In this document: in pieces, positions 1-14,024 of the stretch | Numbering within the stretch: the first letter of the stretch is position 1 | How the letters are laid out: each line of letters opens with the position of its first letter | DNA from: Moniliophthora roreri | Taxonomy: Eukaryota > Basidiomycota > Agaricomycetes > Agaricales > Marasmiaceae | DNA length: 64,000 nt | Assembly: GCA_001466705.2 (NCBI GenBank) | Contig: LATX02000209.1 | Location: forward strand, 248,001-312,000 | Direction: 5' to 3' | The notes under the pieces: model-generated | Databases searched by the model: none | What the model was told of the DNA's origin: nothing | The model's input: only the letters and a program-made list of their open reading frames with translations | Translations under genes and position numbers: made by a program

Positions 1-3000
1 CTGAATACTTCACCCTGCCCATTTCCAGGTAGAATGCCAGTCGATACAAACTCTTCCAGACCTGGCGAAGTGTGATGCTTTGCTCGCTCCACTTTCGGAG
101 GCCTCTCGATCTCAGTTTCCTGTTCAATCTCGTGGTTCACCTCCCTCTCCTGTTCTTCGTCAACATCATTCTCCCCGATCGCCCTCACACCAAGCATTTC
201 CAACCGCTCTCGAAGCTCTGGAATAGCATAGATCGCCTCTCGCATGTTCAAGTCACTACCACCTACACCATTGGCGGCAGGACCCGTTATCACTCCGTAC
301 ATCTTTTCCAAGGTACGAGCCTCGTCGCGCACCCAGAACTTTCTGAGTATGTCAATGTCTGGTGTCATCACTTCATCTTGACCTGTCTTTGTAATGTCGC
401 ACTCAGATGCGAAGTCGTCCCATGCCTTTCGCCTTCGCAGGTAGTCCCAGCCCTGCTCGGCCCAATGAGGGAGATGACGCATGATATCCCGACAGGTCTC
501 ATAGATGGCCCACCGGAGGATGTCCTCAGTGTGAACTGGCTTGCTGAAAGGGACTGCCCGGGTACCACCATTGTGTTGAGACTGTGCAGGACGTGACTTG
601 CGGATGCTTCGGTCAATCTCATCTGGAGCGAAGAATATGACAGATTGACCGAAACCGAGTTTTCGCATTCGCATGCAGCCTAGCAGGACATGCGGTGAGA
701 AATAGACTACGATGAAGCATCCTTTGGCTCACCTTGGATTAATCGGTCTTTGGTGACCTTCGGTCCTAATGTTACTGCTGCTCTTGAGTTGGCTGGTAGC
801 TTCAAGTCGGTTCCTCGAGTGTGTGCATCGTCAAGATACACGAGGCACTGCTCAAGCTGGCCCTTGAATGGTGAAGATAATAGTGGTTCCTCCGCTCCAT
901 CTTGTGTCACGACCGTCATCTCATCTTTGTCATTGAAGAAAATTGCAGCCGCCATATCTTTTCGTAAAGTGAGCCAGTACTTGGCCAAATCCTTATTCTG
1001 AAGATCGAGCATTTGCGCCCCAACATCCAAAAGGACTTGAACTGGGTCCTCTGAAGTTTCTTCCGTAAGATACTCAATGAATTGTTGCACAGGTAGACGT
1101 CCGCCGTTCGGAAGAGCTGCACATCGATAATGATCGTTCTCTCGTCGAAGGAGATATGTCAGAACCTTGGCGTTTGTACCACTCTGCTGCAGCGGATCTT
1201 CCTGTGAGATTGAAGTCGGAAGTAGGAATCGATTGTCATTGGTGCCACTGAACCCAGTCGTAAGATGACCGGATTTTGACTCGGCAAGATCCCAGCCTGA
1301 TGTAGACAGCTTGTAAGGGAATTCCTTAGCGGCCTTTGGAAAGACGACGTGCGAAAGGTAGAAATCTATAACGGTCTTGCGCTTACTGAAGAGGGGAACA
1401 ATGTGGTTGCTGTGTTGGTCGGCGTCATCAGTGTTGACACCATTGAGGGTTTGGAGGTGGATAGGGACATCGGTGTCACCATCTACCCACGACTCATACT
1501 CAAGTGGAGGATTATCGAGTTTGAAGAGGATCTCAAAGCAGAGCTTCAACTGCGCGGAGGTGAGCCCTTGATAATAGTACGTTAACGTTGTGAGCGTTAG
1601 GGCGACGTCTGGATGCCCAAATTCAGCCCGAATAGACGGTACATCTTTCGCGCGATATGGAACTGCGAGCAAGGAACGGCTAAGGTCCAAGCCATAGTCG
1701 ACACGGTACTGCCTCTCCTTCAAAGAGTACAGCAATATACCATGCGCTATTAGACCTCTCAGGAGGAGAAGATGCTTCCAGTCGTTCCCAGTTCCACAAT
1801 AACCCTTCAGTTGTACCACAACCTCATCAGTGACTTTTGGCGATGTGATGAATTGCCGTGCGAGGTCTTGAACAGCTTCAGGGAGGAAGCGTACATTGAA
1901 ACTGGAAAGTCTTCCATTGAAAATCTCGGAAACGACGTTCTCGATCAGTTCGCGGCCCGCTTTTGCGTCAATGACACGAACGGGCGCAAAGCTTCCGCTG
2001 ACGCCTGGTTGGAGGTCGATTCCATTCCGATTCCTGGCCTTCACGCCTTCAATGTGCCTTGAGACGAAGGTGTATAGCTCTTCGATGATAATCCAGCGGT
2101 CCGGATGGAGTTCCAATGGTTGCTGTTGACCAACTGTGTAAATGAGCTGGTAGCGGATATGCAATATCTCGTCACTTTCGTCAAGGACGTCACGGGACTT
2201 CTGGTCCAGCCAACGCTGTAGTTGAGACAAGGACTCTGCAACAGCCCGGTCTTCGGCAGTATCAGAAGCGATGGATCGATCGATACCCATCAACTTGAAG
2301 GAGAGAATGTGTTCAGGCTGAACAATCCATACGCTCCCCTCTGCCATACAGCTCTCGTACAACTTCTGGATTTGGGCCACTTGCTCCGCTCCGACACGGA
2401 TCTTTCGGGAAAAGGGCATGTAGAAGATGCGCCGATTGGCAAGGCCGGCAAGGCGCTCTACCAAGAGTTGAAACATTTGGCCAGCAAGAGGCTTCAGAAC
2501 AACCACGCGCATCACTTTCTCCCCATTGGCAAGGGCAGCAGCAACTAGAGGGACAATAACGGAAGATTTACCCTCCCCCATGTTCAGCTGTAAAACCGTG
2601 TTCTTGCCTGAGGAAGGTTCAATCATTTCCTCGGCGACTTTGATTTGCAACGGTCGTGCCATGAAGTTACCCTCCATCTGTACGAGATGATCAGACCTCA
2701 AAGTCGCGGGGAAACATTGCTAATATACTTACCTGAATCAAGGCCCAATCTGGGTGTTTCATGGCATTTGCCATATCGAATGATTGTGTATCAAGCTCTC
2801 GGAAAAAGTCCTCCTTCTTTGTCTGTTGCGTATATGCCAACAACCTAACAGCACGTTGATACTCCAAAACATCACGCGCCAAAAGAAGAAGGCCCTCTTT
2901 CCACGTTTCTGTCAGCTGGCTGTGTGCTGGATATGCAAGCCGCCGAAGAAGGGATCGTAGAGTGAGACGAGGCCATGTTCCTGCGACTGCAGCCGCTTGT

Positions 3001-6000
3001 TCAAAGGCGGAACGCGGAGCAAGAGCATCGACCATACGTTGAAGGACGTTTTGATAACGTTCTTTGCATGACTCCATATGAGCAGTCAGCTCATCAACGG
3101 AATAAGGAATAGAGGCTGAGGACGGAAGGGACGAAAGTGCAGCGAGGTTACGATGGCTCTCGCGGAGATCTTGGGCGTATAGTTTTCGCAGGGGGAGCGT
3201 AGATCGATCCATCACTCTGAGCATAGCGCTCAGCTTGTCGGATTCCGCAGGTGCATCTGTGAAGCGGAACCGATCTGCATCTCCCCAGAGTTCTGGTGTA
3301 CGCTCAGGCAGGGGTGGACAGTCCCGTTGGAGAAGTGAGTGTAGGGTAACAGGGTTATATGACGCCGCAACCGGAAATGCAGAAGGCTGGAAGTCATACT
3401 CCTCGATATCGTGTGTGGTAGCATCATCGAAATGAAGCTCGAAGATCTCGTTCACTTGGCGAGCATGTTCCAGGAGTAGGCGATTTTCATTGCAAACCCG
3501 GAAGCACTCGCGAATCTTATCAAGGAGCGAATCGGCATTGAAGTATGAACGTTCGACATTGGGTGGAATCGCTAAGGTAGTTTGGCCATTCATCCACCCT
3601 GTCCACCTGCCCCCAAAGTAATCGCGTAGTCGGGTGCTATAACGACTGATCATGCCATTATAATGACCTTTACGCCGGTTGTAATAGTCCTCCTGTGATT
3701 CGTTTGCATTGATTGGTATAACCCACGACGGTGAATCGGGGAAGGCAACTTTTGTGTGCGAAACGAGACTCGTAATAGTCGATTGAGTTGGTTCAGTTCC
3801 CCGCTGAAGGTCAAAGCTATAGCCACCGATTGTGGGAGGTGAGAATTGTGGTAGGCTGGTTGTGTCCCATGAAGCAAGGACGATTGATGGTACATAACAG
3901 CGATAGTCTGCTTTAGCAAAGACCATAGCCGAGAGACTGAAAAGCAGCTGATACTGCGTCTTCTCCCGCTTGGACGTCGAGATACACTGGGTATAGATAG
4001 AGAGCCAAGAATCAGCCATATTAACGTAGAACCAGCTGCGGTTGAATGATAGCTTGAAAGTATCGGAAGGTGCACGAATCCTCTCCCATCTGCTGAAAAG
4101 ACGTGGCAAAGGCGTCGTTCTAGGTAAAAGGAGGGAGGTGCCACCAGCAAAGACGCTGGCAGCGACAGAGTACGCATCGATCTCATGTGATAAGTTGGTA
4201 TCACGAGATGTGTACTTCTTGTCAGTAACTTTGTGATGCCCGCTGCTCGCAATGTCAGAGGGGTAATATATCGCGTTACGGGCAGCAGCTCTAGCATCTA
4301 AAGTCTGGTTCCGTTTCGGCAAGCTATCCTTCTTTTCTTCCCCCTTCTCCGGCGGCTTTGCATCCTCAGTAAACACTTTTTGGAGTTCAGCGCACTCGAT
4401 AATATGTCTCGCTCGTCGAGTAAAACCATCATGCTGGGAAAGAGATGGGAGAGTGTTCCATGTAATGGACTGGTGTCTCGGCGAGAACTGAGGGGCACCA
4501 AATCGAGTGGGAGTCAGCTTCGCAATCTGCAGCAGAAGTGACATCTCTTCTTCTCCTAATTCCCTGAAGGATAAGCATGCCGCTGTGTGAAGCTCCAACA
4601 AAGCCTCCTCCGTGCCGGTATGTTTCGTCAGAGGATCGGGGAGACAATGGCTTGTGATGGCGAGTAGGTAGACAAGATAGAGTCTGGATTTCAAACTCGC
4701 GTTTCCCGTAAGACACCCTTGGTCGGTGTCCACAACATAGTCAGCGAATCGAACCAATCGAGCATCCTTCGTCACAATGGTCACCTCGACATGGTCACTG
4801 AGGTAGTTCGGAATCTCGATCTCTCCGTAAGGTATTAGAACCTTTCGACGAGCACCGGCTAGACTTGGATCATCTGGCCTGAGCACCAAACGACTTCGAA
4901 GACCGTACAAGGCCCCAATGGACTGGTCCTCATGATCGATCACCATTCCGGGGAAGTTTCGAGATTCCAGCGCATCATTACTATTCCTGAAGAATGACAA
5001 TCGATACCTCGGAAGGTCAACTGAGAGCGTGGCGGCATCCATGCTCTTCGCACATGTCACAGTGAGGTACTCGGATTTCTCGAAGGGTGCTAGAGTCGCT
5101 GCAATCATTTGGAAGGTTGGGCTATTGATGTCGATCATCATGCGAGTTGGATTCGTGCAAACCCGGGGTACTTGCAGAAAGTGAATGATCCAGTTGCAGT
5201 CAGAGGACTCCCAGATACCGGAGAGAGGCCTGAGTTCGATGTTGCCACTGTCAAGGTCAAGCCAATGGGTGTAGTCATTGACAAGGCGAACTGGCAGGTC
5301 ACCACGGAAGTACTCATGGGGGATAAGTTCCAGGACCTTGTGATCCTTCCTGGCACGTATGACAAGCTCTTTTTCGTCTCGCATGCCGAAGAAGACCTGT
5401 AGTGCTATGTTCAACAATGGTAAAAAGAAAGGAGCGGTGATGTTCGAACCTGATAGCCAGAAACCAGGGTCCTTGTCGCGAACTCCATGCCCCTGAAATT
5501 AGCAGGTATCACGTCTAAAACCTTTTTCTGCAAGAAGACAGAAAAGTTAGGAAAGTCTCAGGTGGAGAGAGACAAACTCACATCTCCAAAAATCCTCATA
5601 TATACCTCGTGTTTGACAATCTCAGGAGGTAATCGACTCAAAGGTTTCCCGTTCACGAGGAGCCTTCCCCTCAACAGATCCAAATTGACAAGCTGAACAG
5701 GACCAGCACCTCCGGCGGCAGCTGTTAGACAGCGCACCCATCGGTCGTTCGAATCCTTCATACTAGTCCATCCTTGTTCGCCAGGCCGATAAGCGGCCCA
5801 GATATGTGTAATGGCTTCGTCTAACCCCTGCCTTCCCGGGTTCGAGGCTCCTCTAGTGCAGATAAGGGAACGCAACCGCAACTCGACCGTATGAGCCAGG
5901 CGTTGATCGCGTCGAAGCAGACGTTTGAAGTCGGGCGATACCCCGGATTTAGTGGACTCGAGGTCGGTCGGCGTGTTATCGTGGACAAGAATTCCACAAC

Positions 6001-9000
6001 ATGCAAAGATACAAATATCCTCGGCAATGGAAAGGAGATTTGGAAGGTAGCCGTCACCCGTCCCTGTCGACAAGATGCTTCGTAAGAAAATGATGGTGTA
6101 TCATAGATAAGTTGAGTCTCACCGTCCTCATCAACATCGTCAACGTCGAATGTGGACCTGCACACCGCAGCCATCTCACAAACCTTATCCTGGAAAGGTT
6201 TGACGGATTCTTCACTGGCATCTTGCAGCTTCTCCTCCAACTGATCAAGCCATGCCCACGTCACCATCCTTGCTTTCCGTAAAAGCTCAATACACTCGGT
6301 GGTGACTTCTGCATGCGGCGAAGAGGAAAGCAGACGAGAGACAATCAGAATAATGGTCCGAACTGTTACAACTTCCTTCCAATTGCCTTCAACTCGTTCA
6401 AGAAGTGAACGGGCTTCGTAGAGTGGTGCCAGACCAAATTCAAGCTCCTTCAAGTCGAGATGCCACTCTAGTTCGCCTGTTGCTGTTCCTTGTTGGGTCT
6501 TCACGACTTCGAAGGGCCCAACTTGCCATATGGCCATGCTAATCAGAGTTCCCACTTCTTCATTGCCCCAAGATAGTCCTGAACCTGTCGATCGAAGCTC
6601 CCGAAGCAGATTCATCCACTGGAGTCCGCCTCCACTACACAGAAGTCCGTATGCGATATATTCGTGAAGCGACATCTCCGATGGGCAATCGGACTGATCG
6701 GCCAATACACGGTTAGGAGGATGACGAGTGCCCGAAATGGCGTATGAAAGGCCGGCTTTGGTGTACATGGTAGGAGGGTTGGAACGAAGGGAAAGGGTGC
6801 CGTAAGTCTTCGTATCCGCCTCCTTAAAGATGTTTCCACCGGTCTGTGGGACTATCCACACCCGGTTCCTCGGATCATATCCCCTCCAGGTCATACCACT
6901 GGATACACATATCTCCTCTTCAGTGACAGGCAAAGAGGTTGTGTTCCCAAACTGAAGCTTGGATCCAGAGGAAGATGCCAGAGTTATGACACTCGTATCG
7001 TCATCGGCTGGATCACAGTATTCAGAAAGATCTGCGTGGCCAGAGCTGAGGAGAACAGATGGCTTGCTGCCTTCGAACTCTTGTTTCTCCTTCGGAGGCG
7101 TTCCTAGGTCGAAAAGGAGCAAAGCCGTCGCGGCCCGCCATAGAGCGAATGTCTTTGGAACCTGAAGCTCGAATACCACTCGCTTGATCTCTGCTTCCTC
7201 CTCAGGTAAAGGCCACTCGTGTTTCCTGGCCCTCAGTGCACTGAGTTTGACCTCCAGCTTACACTTCGGACATTCTGGATACCTCAACAATGTCTTTTGC
7301 CTCTTCCTCCCTCTTCCCGTGAAACCCCATTCCGCTTCATCTTCATTGTGACGATGGTCTGTAGCAGCCATACGGTCAAGTAGCTTTCTTCGCTCAGCCA
7401 TCTTCTCCCGCAGCTCCCGCACAACGGAATCACGAGCACGTTGAGCGTCGACTTCGATTTCCGTGCGCAACTCCTGCATCTCAGGACACGTGTTGTAATA
7501 CTGAATAGGAAAAGACCGAGAGGACATCTTGTCGCTGAAAACGGAACCGTCTGTCGCGTTTTTATGTCTCACACGAATGTACGAGTCGACTCTCTTCAGA
7601 CGCTCCAAGTCGAAGGCTTTGCGAAGTAAGAGATGGCGTAGGAGTGCCTTGGGATAGTCAACGGAACGATCGAGTGGCACTTCTGGAGAGTAGTTCTCCA
7701 TCAAGGGATGAGCCGCGCAAGCGAGTTTGTCGATAGCAACCCAGAGTTCAAGGATAGTGAGGACCATCAGAGAGTGCTCTTCTGGGTTTGCGGCGTAATA
7801 CTTGTTTGCGCATGAGTAATAAATCCGAATGAGATCCCAAAGGTGCTTCGCCGAACCATCGTCGACGTCCACCGAGACATTTCCAAGACGCAGTGCTAAC
7901 CAGGTTTCCAATGAGCCACGCGCGACCAGGGCTTCGAAATCTGCCAACGTAGTCAATGGATCCCTCGCGAAGCCCACTTGGAGTTTATGAGCTGTTGCCT
8001 TCCCGAAATCATCATCCCGTAAGCGGGGTTGTTCTGAGGGAGTGAAGGCAGGAAGATCCGTAGGCTGCGGAGCGTCTGGGCTGAGTGCAGTGGTGATGTA
8101 CATGGTAGAGTTGTTCAGACGCATGATGGTATCCAAGTCCACCTGTAGGGCCATTGGCGCCCATCCGTCGCTAATGACTGACCGAGGCGTTACGTCAAGG
8201 GATTGTATACTGATCCACCTCTTCTCGAGCACCGATTTCATTCGAGCGCAGATAGACTGGATGTAATCTTGAACGAAACTCCGTACAGCATGATTCTCCG
8301 AGAGCTTTGCCAGTCTTCGACTCGTTTTGACACGCATGATATGAAGCAGATCAGAGTCCAATTCTGCCTTCAAAGCCAACTCGAGGATGTAAGCATGAAG
8401 GAATGCCATGAACGACTTGTACATGGTGTGTGTAGGATCCTGTCGCATTAACGTAGTCTGCATAGCAACGCGTAGCACTAGCCATGCTCCAGATCTCCTC
8501 CAGGGTGTTTGTTTGCCCTTTCCAAGGGCCTCATCACCAATGCGTTTGGATATCCTCGTCACATCGGCGGCTTTTCCACCAAGGCCTCTGAGAGTTCCAC
8601 CGAGCATGCTGGTAATGTACTTGGGGTCGATAGTATCACTCCCTTCCACATCGAGAGATGTTCTACGATCTCGTTCCGCGTCTTCGTCGAAATGTTCGTT
8701 GTTGAGTTGCGCGAAGACGCTGGCAAACTCTAGTTTGAAATAGTCGCTATCCCAAGCAGTGGTGCTGAATTGGACAGCAGGTCCGGGATACGAACAAATG
8801 AGTCTACCGGTGGTGTTTATGACTTCGGAAGATGGTGGAGAGACCTCGAATGTTTCGGACGTGATATGTTCCCTCGACCTTCGGAGAATGATACCAGCGG
8901 GCGCGCATAAAAAGTGCAAGAGTTTCTACGGCAAAGAAATGGATCAATATAACTGGCGAAATGATAATCAAAAAGGGACTCACGGCCGATATGGAGCTTC

Positions 9001-9314
9001 TTTAAGGCCTTCGTCACGTCGCTTGTGTTTATGACATCCGACTTCTGCAAATTCCTGTAATTTTCAATCATATTACCCGTTGAGGTCCACTTCAATGTCT
9101 CCTCAGTCGGTAGGTGTCCTCGAAACACTTTGAGACTGTCAAACACGATTTTCGATATGACATGGTCTTTTTCTCCAGTCTGGTCGAACTCCTACAATCG
9201 CGTCGCAGTTGAGTATAAATCCATGAACACGCGTCGGCGACACACCTGAGGCAATTTTGGTGGAAGAAATACATGATTAATGGCATAGCGCAACCGATCT
9301 GCGTTATGCGCCAT
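1..9314 (-). CDS. Giant DUF6606/DUF3638/DUF3645 protein (5' part; 3' end beyond window)
   Basis: Eight exons are read right to left: 9246-9314, 8984-9191, 6123-8925, 5582-6063, 5450-5527, 2734-5396, 733-2679 and 1-679 (continuing out of the window). The introns are 53-59 nt with GT...AG ends, and phases join at every junction except inside exon 3. The start ATG at 9314 gives MAHNADRLRYAINHVFLPPK, the usual opening of this fungal family. About 2,976 codons are present. A Walker-A-like GEGKSS lies near residue 2136 (NMGEGKSSVIVPL), followed by a DESDEIL box near 2265, the hallmark of DUF3638. The DUF3645-type stretch with RMRKLGFGQSVIF follows across the last intron. The family is widespread in fungi and resembles an NTPase/helicase core, but its cellular role is not established. 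Around 8901-8905 the frame implied by splicing (…LALFMRA) and the frame of the rest of exon 3 (AGIILRRS…) disagree, as if about 5 nt were missing. The allele may be broken, or the assembly may contain an error. Confidence 0.85.
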
Positions 9315-9747
9315 GGTGGTGGTAGAGTAGAGGGTCGCGAAAGACGCGATGGACAAAGAGAATTTTGTGACTGTTGACCGTCACACCACATATCCACGTG
9401 GTTGTGGTTGCTGCCAAGGTGAATCTGATCCGGGCCACCGCATCGCTCTTGTTCAACGCTTTGAAGAGCCACTGAGGAAGAGAAAAGACAAAGAACAGTA
9501 TGTATGTTTCCATCAAAATAATTAGCGTAAATCATACAATCAAGGGAAAGGCCTTGTGTCAATCAATTGAGATTGTGATCTCCGGGGAATAAATGCAATC
9601 AATCAAGCGTGCGACCAGTGTGTAGCGAAAATGGTAAGTATACAATGAAAGAAAACCAAGTCATGCCGTAGAAGACTCGGAGTAGAGGGATGTACCACTG
9701 AGACTGTCAGCCTCCGGTCAGCCTGCTGGAAGTCTGGGACTTGATTG
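9315..9747. other. Upstream region of the giant gene, no feature seen
   Basis: This stretch lies directly upstream of the ATG at 9314 and should contain that gene's promoter. ORFs on either strand are short and resemble no family, and no clear TATA box or repeat was recognised. Confidence 0.4.
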
Positions 9748-10320
9748 TTAGCGCGCCTTTGCCTGTGTGCTAGCAGCAGAACTGCCACGTCCAGAAGGAT
9801 CCCCTCCTCGCTTTGACTTTTCCCACTCCACTGTGTAGTTTCCCCGACGTCTCATACTCCAGCAAAAAAACCCATTGCTCGTAGTCCTGTTCTTACTATA
9901 TGAAGAGATGGGTGCCCTAAATGATCTGCGAGAACACCTCGCTCTCCACTTGAATAGTTCGACGCACAAAGCTAGGGGCAAAGAGTAAGCATCAGATGTG
10001 AGTTTAAAGTATAGTACCTCACCTCGGTATACTTTCTGCTGGAAGAGGCTATGACGGTTGCAGCGCCAACTCAAGATTTTGAGAGCAGGCCCAATTGCGT
10101 GTACGATTATAACATACGCTGAGTTGCATCTGAAGTGTTCGGTACTCTGGAACTGAACCAGCGCGAAGATCGATGGATACACCACTCTCTGATCCTAGAG
10201 CGGTAAGTATGAAGAGTTCTGTACAAAGGAATCAAATCACTCACGCAATCTGAGCTTGACAGGTTTCTGTGTTCATATCCGTTAGCCAATGGAAATTGAG
10301 ATACATACTAAGGAACGCAC
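9748..10320 (-). other. Possible small multi-exon gene, unrecognised
   Basis: A 145-codon minus-strand ORF (10185-9748) contains several sequences shaped like short introns (GTGAGT near 10246, GTATGT near 10117, GTGAGG near 10022, with CTAG/TAG acceptors). Read with splicing it would give small exons, for example one ending in QQKVYR. The last stretch is basic and Gly/Ser rich (GGDPSGRGSSAAS). No family is recognised and the exon chain is not unique, so this could be a real short gene or chance. Confidence 0.2.
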
Positions 10321-10809
10321 CAAACACTCATCAGACCCAAGTAACCATGAAGGTGTGACAAGGATGCCAGTGGTCCCTCGTCTTTTGGCAGTTTCAATCG
10401 CAAAGTAAAGGAGAACGTCTATCATGTATCCATGCGAAGAGACGTTAGATCATCGCTCGAGAAGCCTCAACAACACGCACCTAGTAATGTCCCTCATCAA
10501 ATACTACAAACGCAGCAAACGAAAACTCGTTAGCCCCTGGTTTGTGATTCTCTCCCGTATATCTGCCGATGCCACGGTATTGTATTCTTCGGAACCAAAG
10601 GGGCATATCTTCCTGCTGCAACGAGTGACCGGAAGGACGTCGGTTTGAGAGATTTGGTGTGAAGACAAATGATTTATGTAGCGGCTCCTAGACTTGTCGG
10701 AGTATAGGTCCTAACCATCCTCTTCGTTCTTGGGTCTCATTTCTGATGTCAGTGTCGGGGTCATGATGGTTGAGAAACAAGGGCCGGTTAGCCGCGGCAG
10801 ACACTCGGG

Positions 10810-11088
10810 TCAGATTCCCACCATCACCCCCAATGCACTAGCAGCCAGAAGATACGAAAGCATCAGGATGACAGTCCCTAGATTTCGGGGAGGATGGGAC
10901 CGTAGAACGCTTTGAATGCCCGATTGTTCTATCAGTGGTAGGAAATAAGGAAAAAGGACAAATGCTGTCAAAGCCGTAGAAGAGATTTTAAAAAGGTGAA
11001 GACCTAAATCCGAGTCTGTGCCTGTTCTCTCAGCATTCTCGTTCAGCACTTCAGCACCGGCTAACTTGCTTATGAGAACTTGTCGCAA
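10810..11088 (-). other. ORF with two hydrophobic segments, possible C-terminal fragment of a membrane protein
   Basis: A 92-codon minus-strand ORF contains two hydrophobic stretches (ALTAFVLFPYFLPLI and GTVILMLSYLLAASALGVMV) preceded by a short polar loop. The spacing loosely recalls the C-terminal part of sideroflexin-type mitochondrial carriers, but no diagnostic motif is visible. Upstream sequence does not continue the similarity. If genuine, it is a fragment or a decayed gene. Confidence 0.2.
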
Positions 11089-14024
11089 TGTCGAGGCGGA
11101 ACGTCAAGAAGCGATACCATCACATGCCTTGATGCAAGCAAGCGCTTGCGGAGGCCGCTGCGTCCCACGCGATTGCTTGACGTCGACTTTCACAGCAAGC
11201 TTGAATTTTTCTCTCTTCTCTCGAGCTAAAGCGTTGGATTCAAGTGGAAGATTACGGGAAATTCGTTTGGATCTCTCTCTTGACGGTACGTTTCCGTTAT
11301 CACATATCGTTGAAGTCGAACACAACTTGAACAGCAACCCCCATCATGACTTGCCATACTGCACGGATGTCAGCCCCTCATCTTTACCACCGCCTTGAGG
11401 TGACTTCAAGAATGTTGGATGATCACCCAGGATTCTATGAAACAAAAGCAAGCTATATCGAGCTCGGAAATATATTCTATGGGCGTCTCTTCAATTTCAA
11501 CGTTATTAACGAGGTACAGGATCTACACAACGTTGACTGCGAGAACATCGCAAAACGTTGTGCCTTGTGCCTCCCGCCAAATGCCAGTGAATGCCACTAG
11601 TAAGTGCCAAGTACGTCTGGTTCTCAAGTTCTGAGAAGTCGGTTGATAGATCGAGCTCCACGAGTTAGATCGTAATCTCTCGTCTTCCCGGATCCGGCCG
11701 CGATTCTCTTGCGTGCCAAAGCACCGCTCTGCTTATCGCCATTCAGGAAATTTGTGGTGATCGCGCCACTTCAATAATTGCGGGCTGGGTTCACAAACTG
11801 AGCCGTCAATTTGATTATGGGTACCTTCTGAAAGTCTCCCGGCCGAGCTTCAGCGTGAAATGGTACGTGCGTTAGATGTTTTAAGCGAGTTCTCAAATTG
11901 CTGTTGATCGGTATGTGCTCAACAGAAACTCAATACGCGTTGTCAAGTACCGAACGTTCCTTTGTAATCGCGTCGTTCTTTAAGCCCTGTTCATCTACAT
12001 AGGTATTTCACCCGCCCTGCTATAGCTGCGCTTTCCTTCTGAAGACAGGAACTGGTCTTCGAAAAGCAGCCTAGTGTCTTCTGCTCGGGCACGTCGGAGC
12101 ATCTGACCTCCTTGCAGTGCTGTCGAAGTCTTTATTGGCCCTCGGAGCTTCCATCACCTTCGGCTCCTCGCACTCCCAGAGACTCATCTCTCCTCTTTGT
12201 CTGTCGGTATGGAAGCATTCATCGTGACCCGGCGAATGGGCGTCTACCGACGACGTACATATTCACCTTAACAGCGCACTTCTGCGGGCCGGGTCCAATG
12301 GACCGATGAACTTCATCTCCTCGTGAACAATATGCATAATGCTGATCAAACTGCCCTAACTAACGATGTTCCTCCTCCCTCGAGCGACTACAACCACGAT
12401 AGGTTTAGCCTCCTTCCTTTCGGTCCTCGAAGTACAATGAGTGGATCTTCTCAATCGAAATGAAACTGAAATGGCAGAAGAACGGCGCCACGTCAATACC
12501 AGGGACGTTCTCCACTGATAACCTGTTTACGCCTTCGGTTAGAGTCCCCCAGTCCTGACTCAGGTCGCATCTAGGGTCCCCAGTGTTCTTTGCTAAACAT
12601 AGCACTAGCGACAGTAGCATGTTCAGTGATACAGGCAATTATTGAGAATCCTTTGATGCCCGTGTTTTTGAGACAACAAATAGCGTAAGTAACAGCAATG
12701 TACTCCAGTCCTCACGGTGATCTAACGAAGGCATATTTAGGCTTTCCGATGTCTTCGTGGATGATTAATTTCGCAGGGAATGAGATCGTAGCGAATTCAG
12801 AAATCGATTGTCGTGGTGACGGTCAGGGTAAGGGATAATTACTATGGAGCAAACACTTCTGACACAGCGGTTCTGCTTTAGATCGTCACTTCGAGTCGGT
12901 AATTTCAAGTAATGTGGAAGCAAGGTTGGAAGTCATGTTCCTGAACTTACTTGCCACCCCAGCTTTCTCATGGAATGAGAATCCCAGTCCAGGTTCTGTC
13001 ATTTCTGTGGGACGCCACCGGAATTTTTTTGATTTCGCTGCAGAGTTAGCCACGGTAATCCTTCGTCATGTAGTGGAACGCGTCAATTGATGCTTTGCAT
13101 CATGACGTTTTTCAAGCCTCCTTTCTGACAGTGATTCATGCCGACACCAAATCACGCCAACATACCGCCGTTCTCCCACAAGACTGTTGCGCTACGACTA
13201 GCATACATACTCTTTCTGTTGAAATTAACCGGTTTTCCATTTACCACCATCGGTGTTCTGCCTGGGCCATTTTAATCAATCGCCTCCGATGTCTTTTAGA
13301 CTTTCGGTCCTCTAATATTGTCTTCTCGTAATATAGGTGATATAGGTGAGCCTGGCCGTATGATATTCAGTAAAAAATTGCATGACAACAGGACCAGATC
13401 AGCGACGACATCGGAATGATTCAAAGCAAATTCTTTCCTAGAGTTCAATGTTCGAGTGCTGCGTGACTAGGCAACAGTCAAAGCTAGGTCTATAATCTGA
13501 TCTGCAAAACCCTCACGATTGCTTGCTCAGTTGCCTTGGACCACGGAAAATTGGTGAGAAATGTGCAGGTGAGTCTCGAGACCCGGTATTCAGTTAGCGC
13601 CGGTTAGCGCCCATCTTGCCGAGATGGCGGGGATACGTCGGAGTCTAAATACCCTTGAATGACAACCCTAACTTTTCACGATTCACGATCATTTAGAGGC
13701 ATGCGGCGCAAGAAGCTATCAAAAAGATGCGGATCCCTTTGAGAGCTGTACCACAAGGGGAAAGTGCATCAAATACTTGCTCCGTTTATTGTGGAACATT
13801 GCCAGTGGAGACCCATGGGACTGGAATGAGGACTTCACTCAACAGAATTCTAGCGACCGCTGCTACCCCTGGAGCACGGCGATCTTCAGATGTATTCAAT
13901 TCAGTCATCTCTATGTGATCCTCGGTCAATGAGGTGATACCTGGCACTTTACTTCTAGTACTTTACCGATGGGCTGTCATGAACTTCCTCTTCCGCGTTC
14001 CCTTCATCTCCCTCGTCGACATAC
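11089..14024. other. Long stretch without a supportable gene
   Basis: About 2.9 kb with only short ORFs on both strands, none with a recognisable motif or a coherent exon chain. No long repeat was noticed. The right part presumably holds the promoter of the gene starting at 14025. Confidence 0.4.

Noticed and set aside
72..596. 174-codon plus-strand ORF
   Set aside because: It is antisense to an exon of the giant minus-strand gene that continues the DUF3645 frame.
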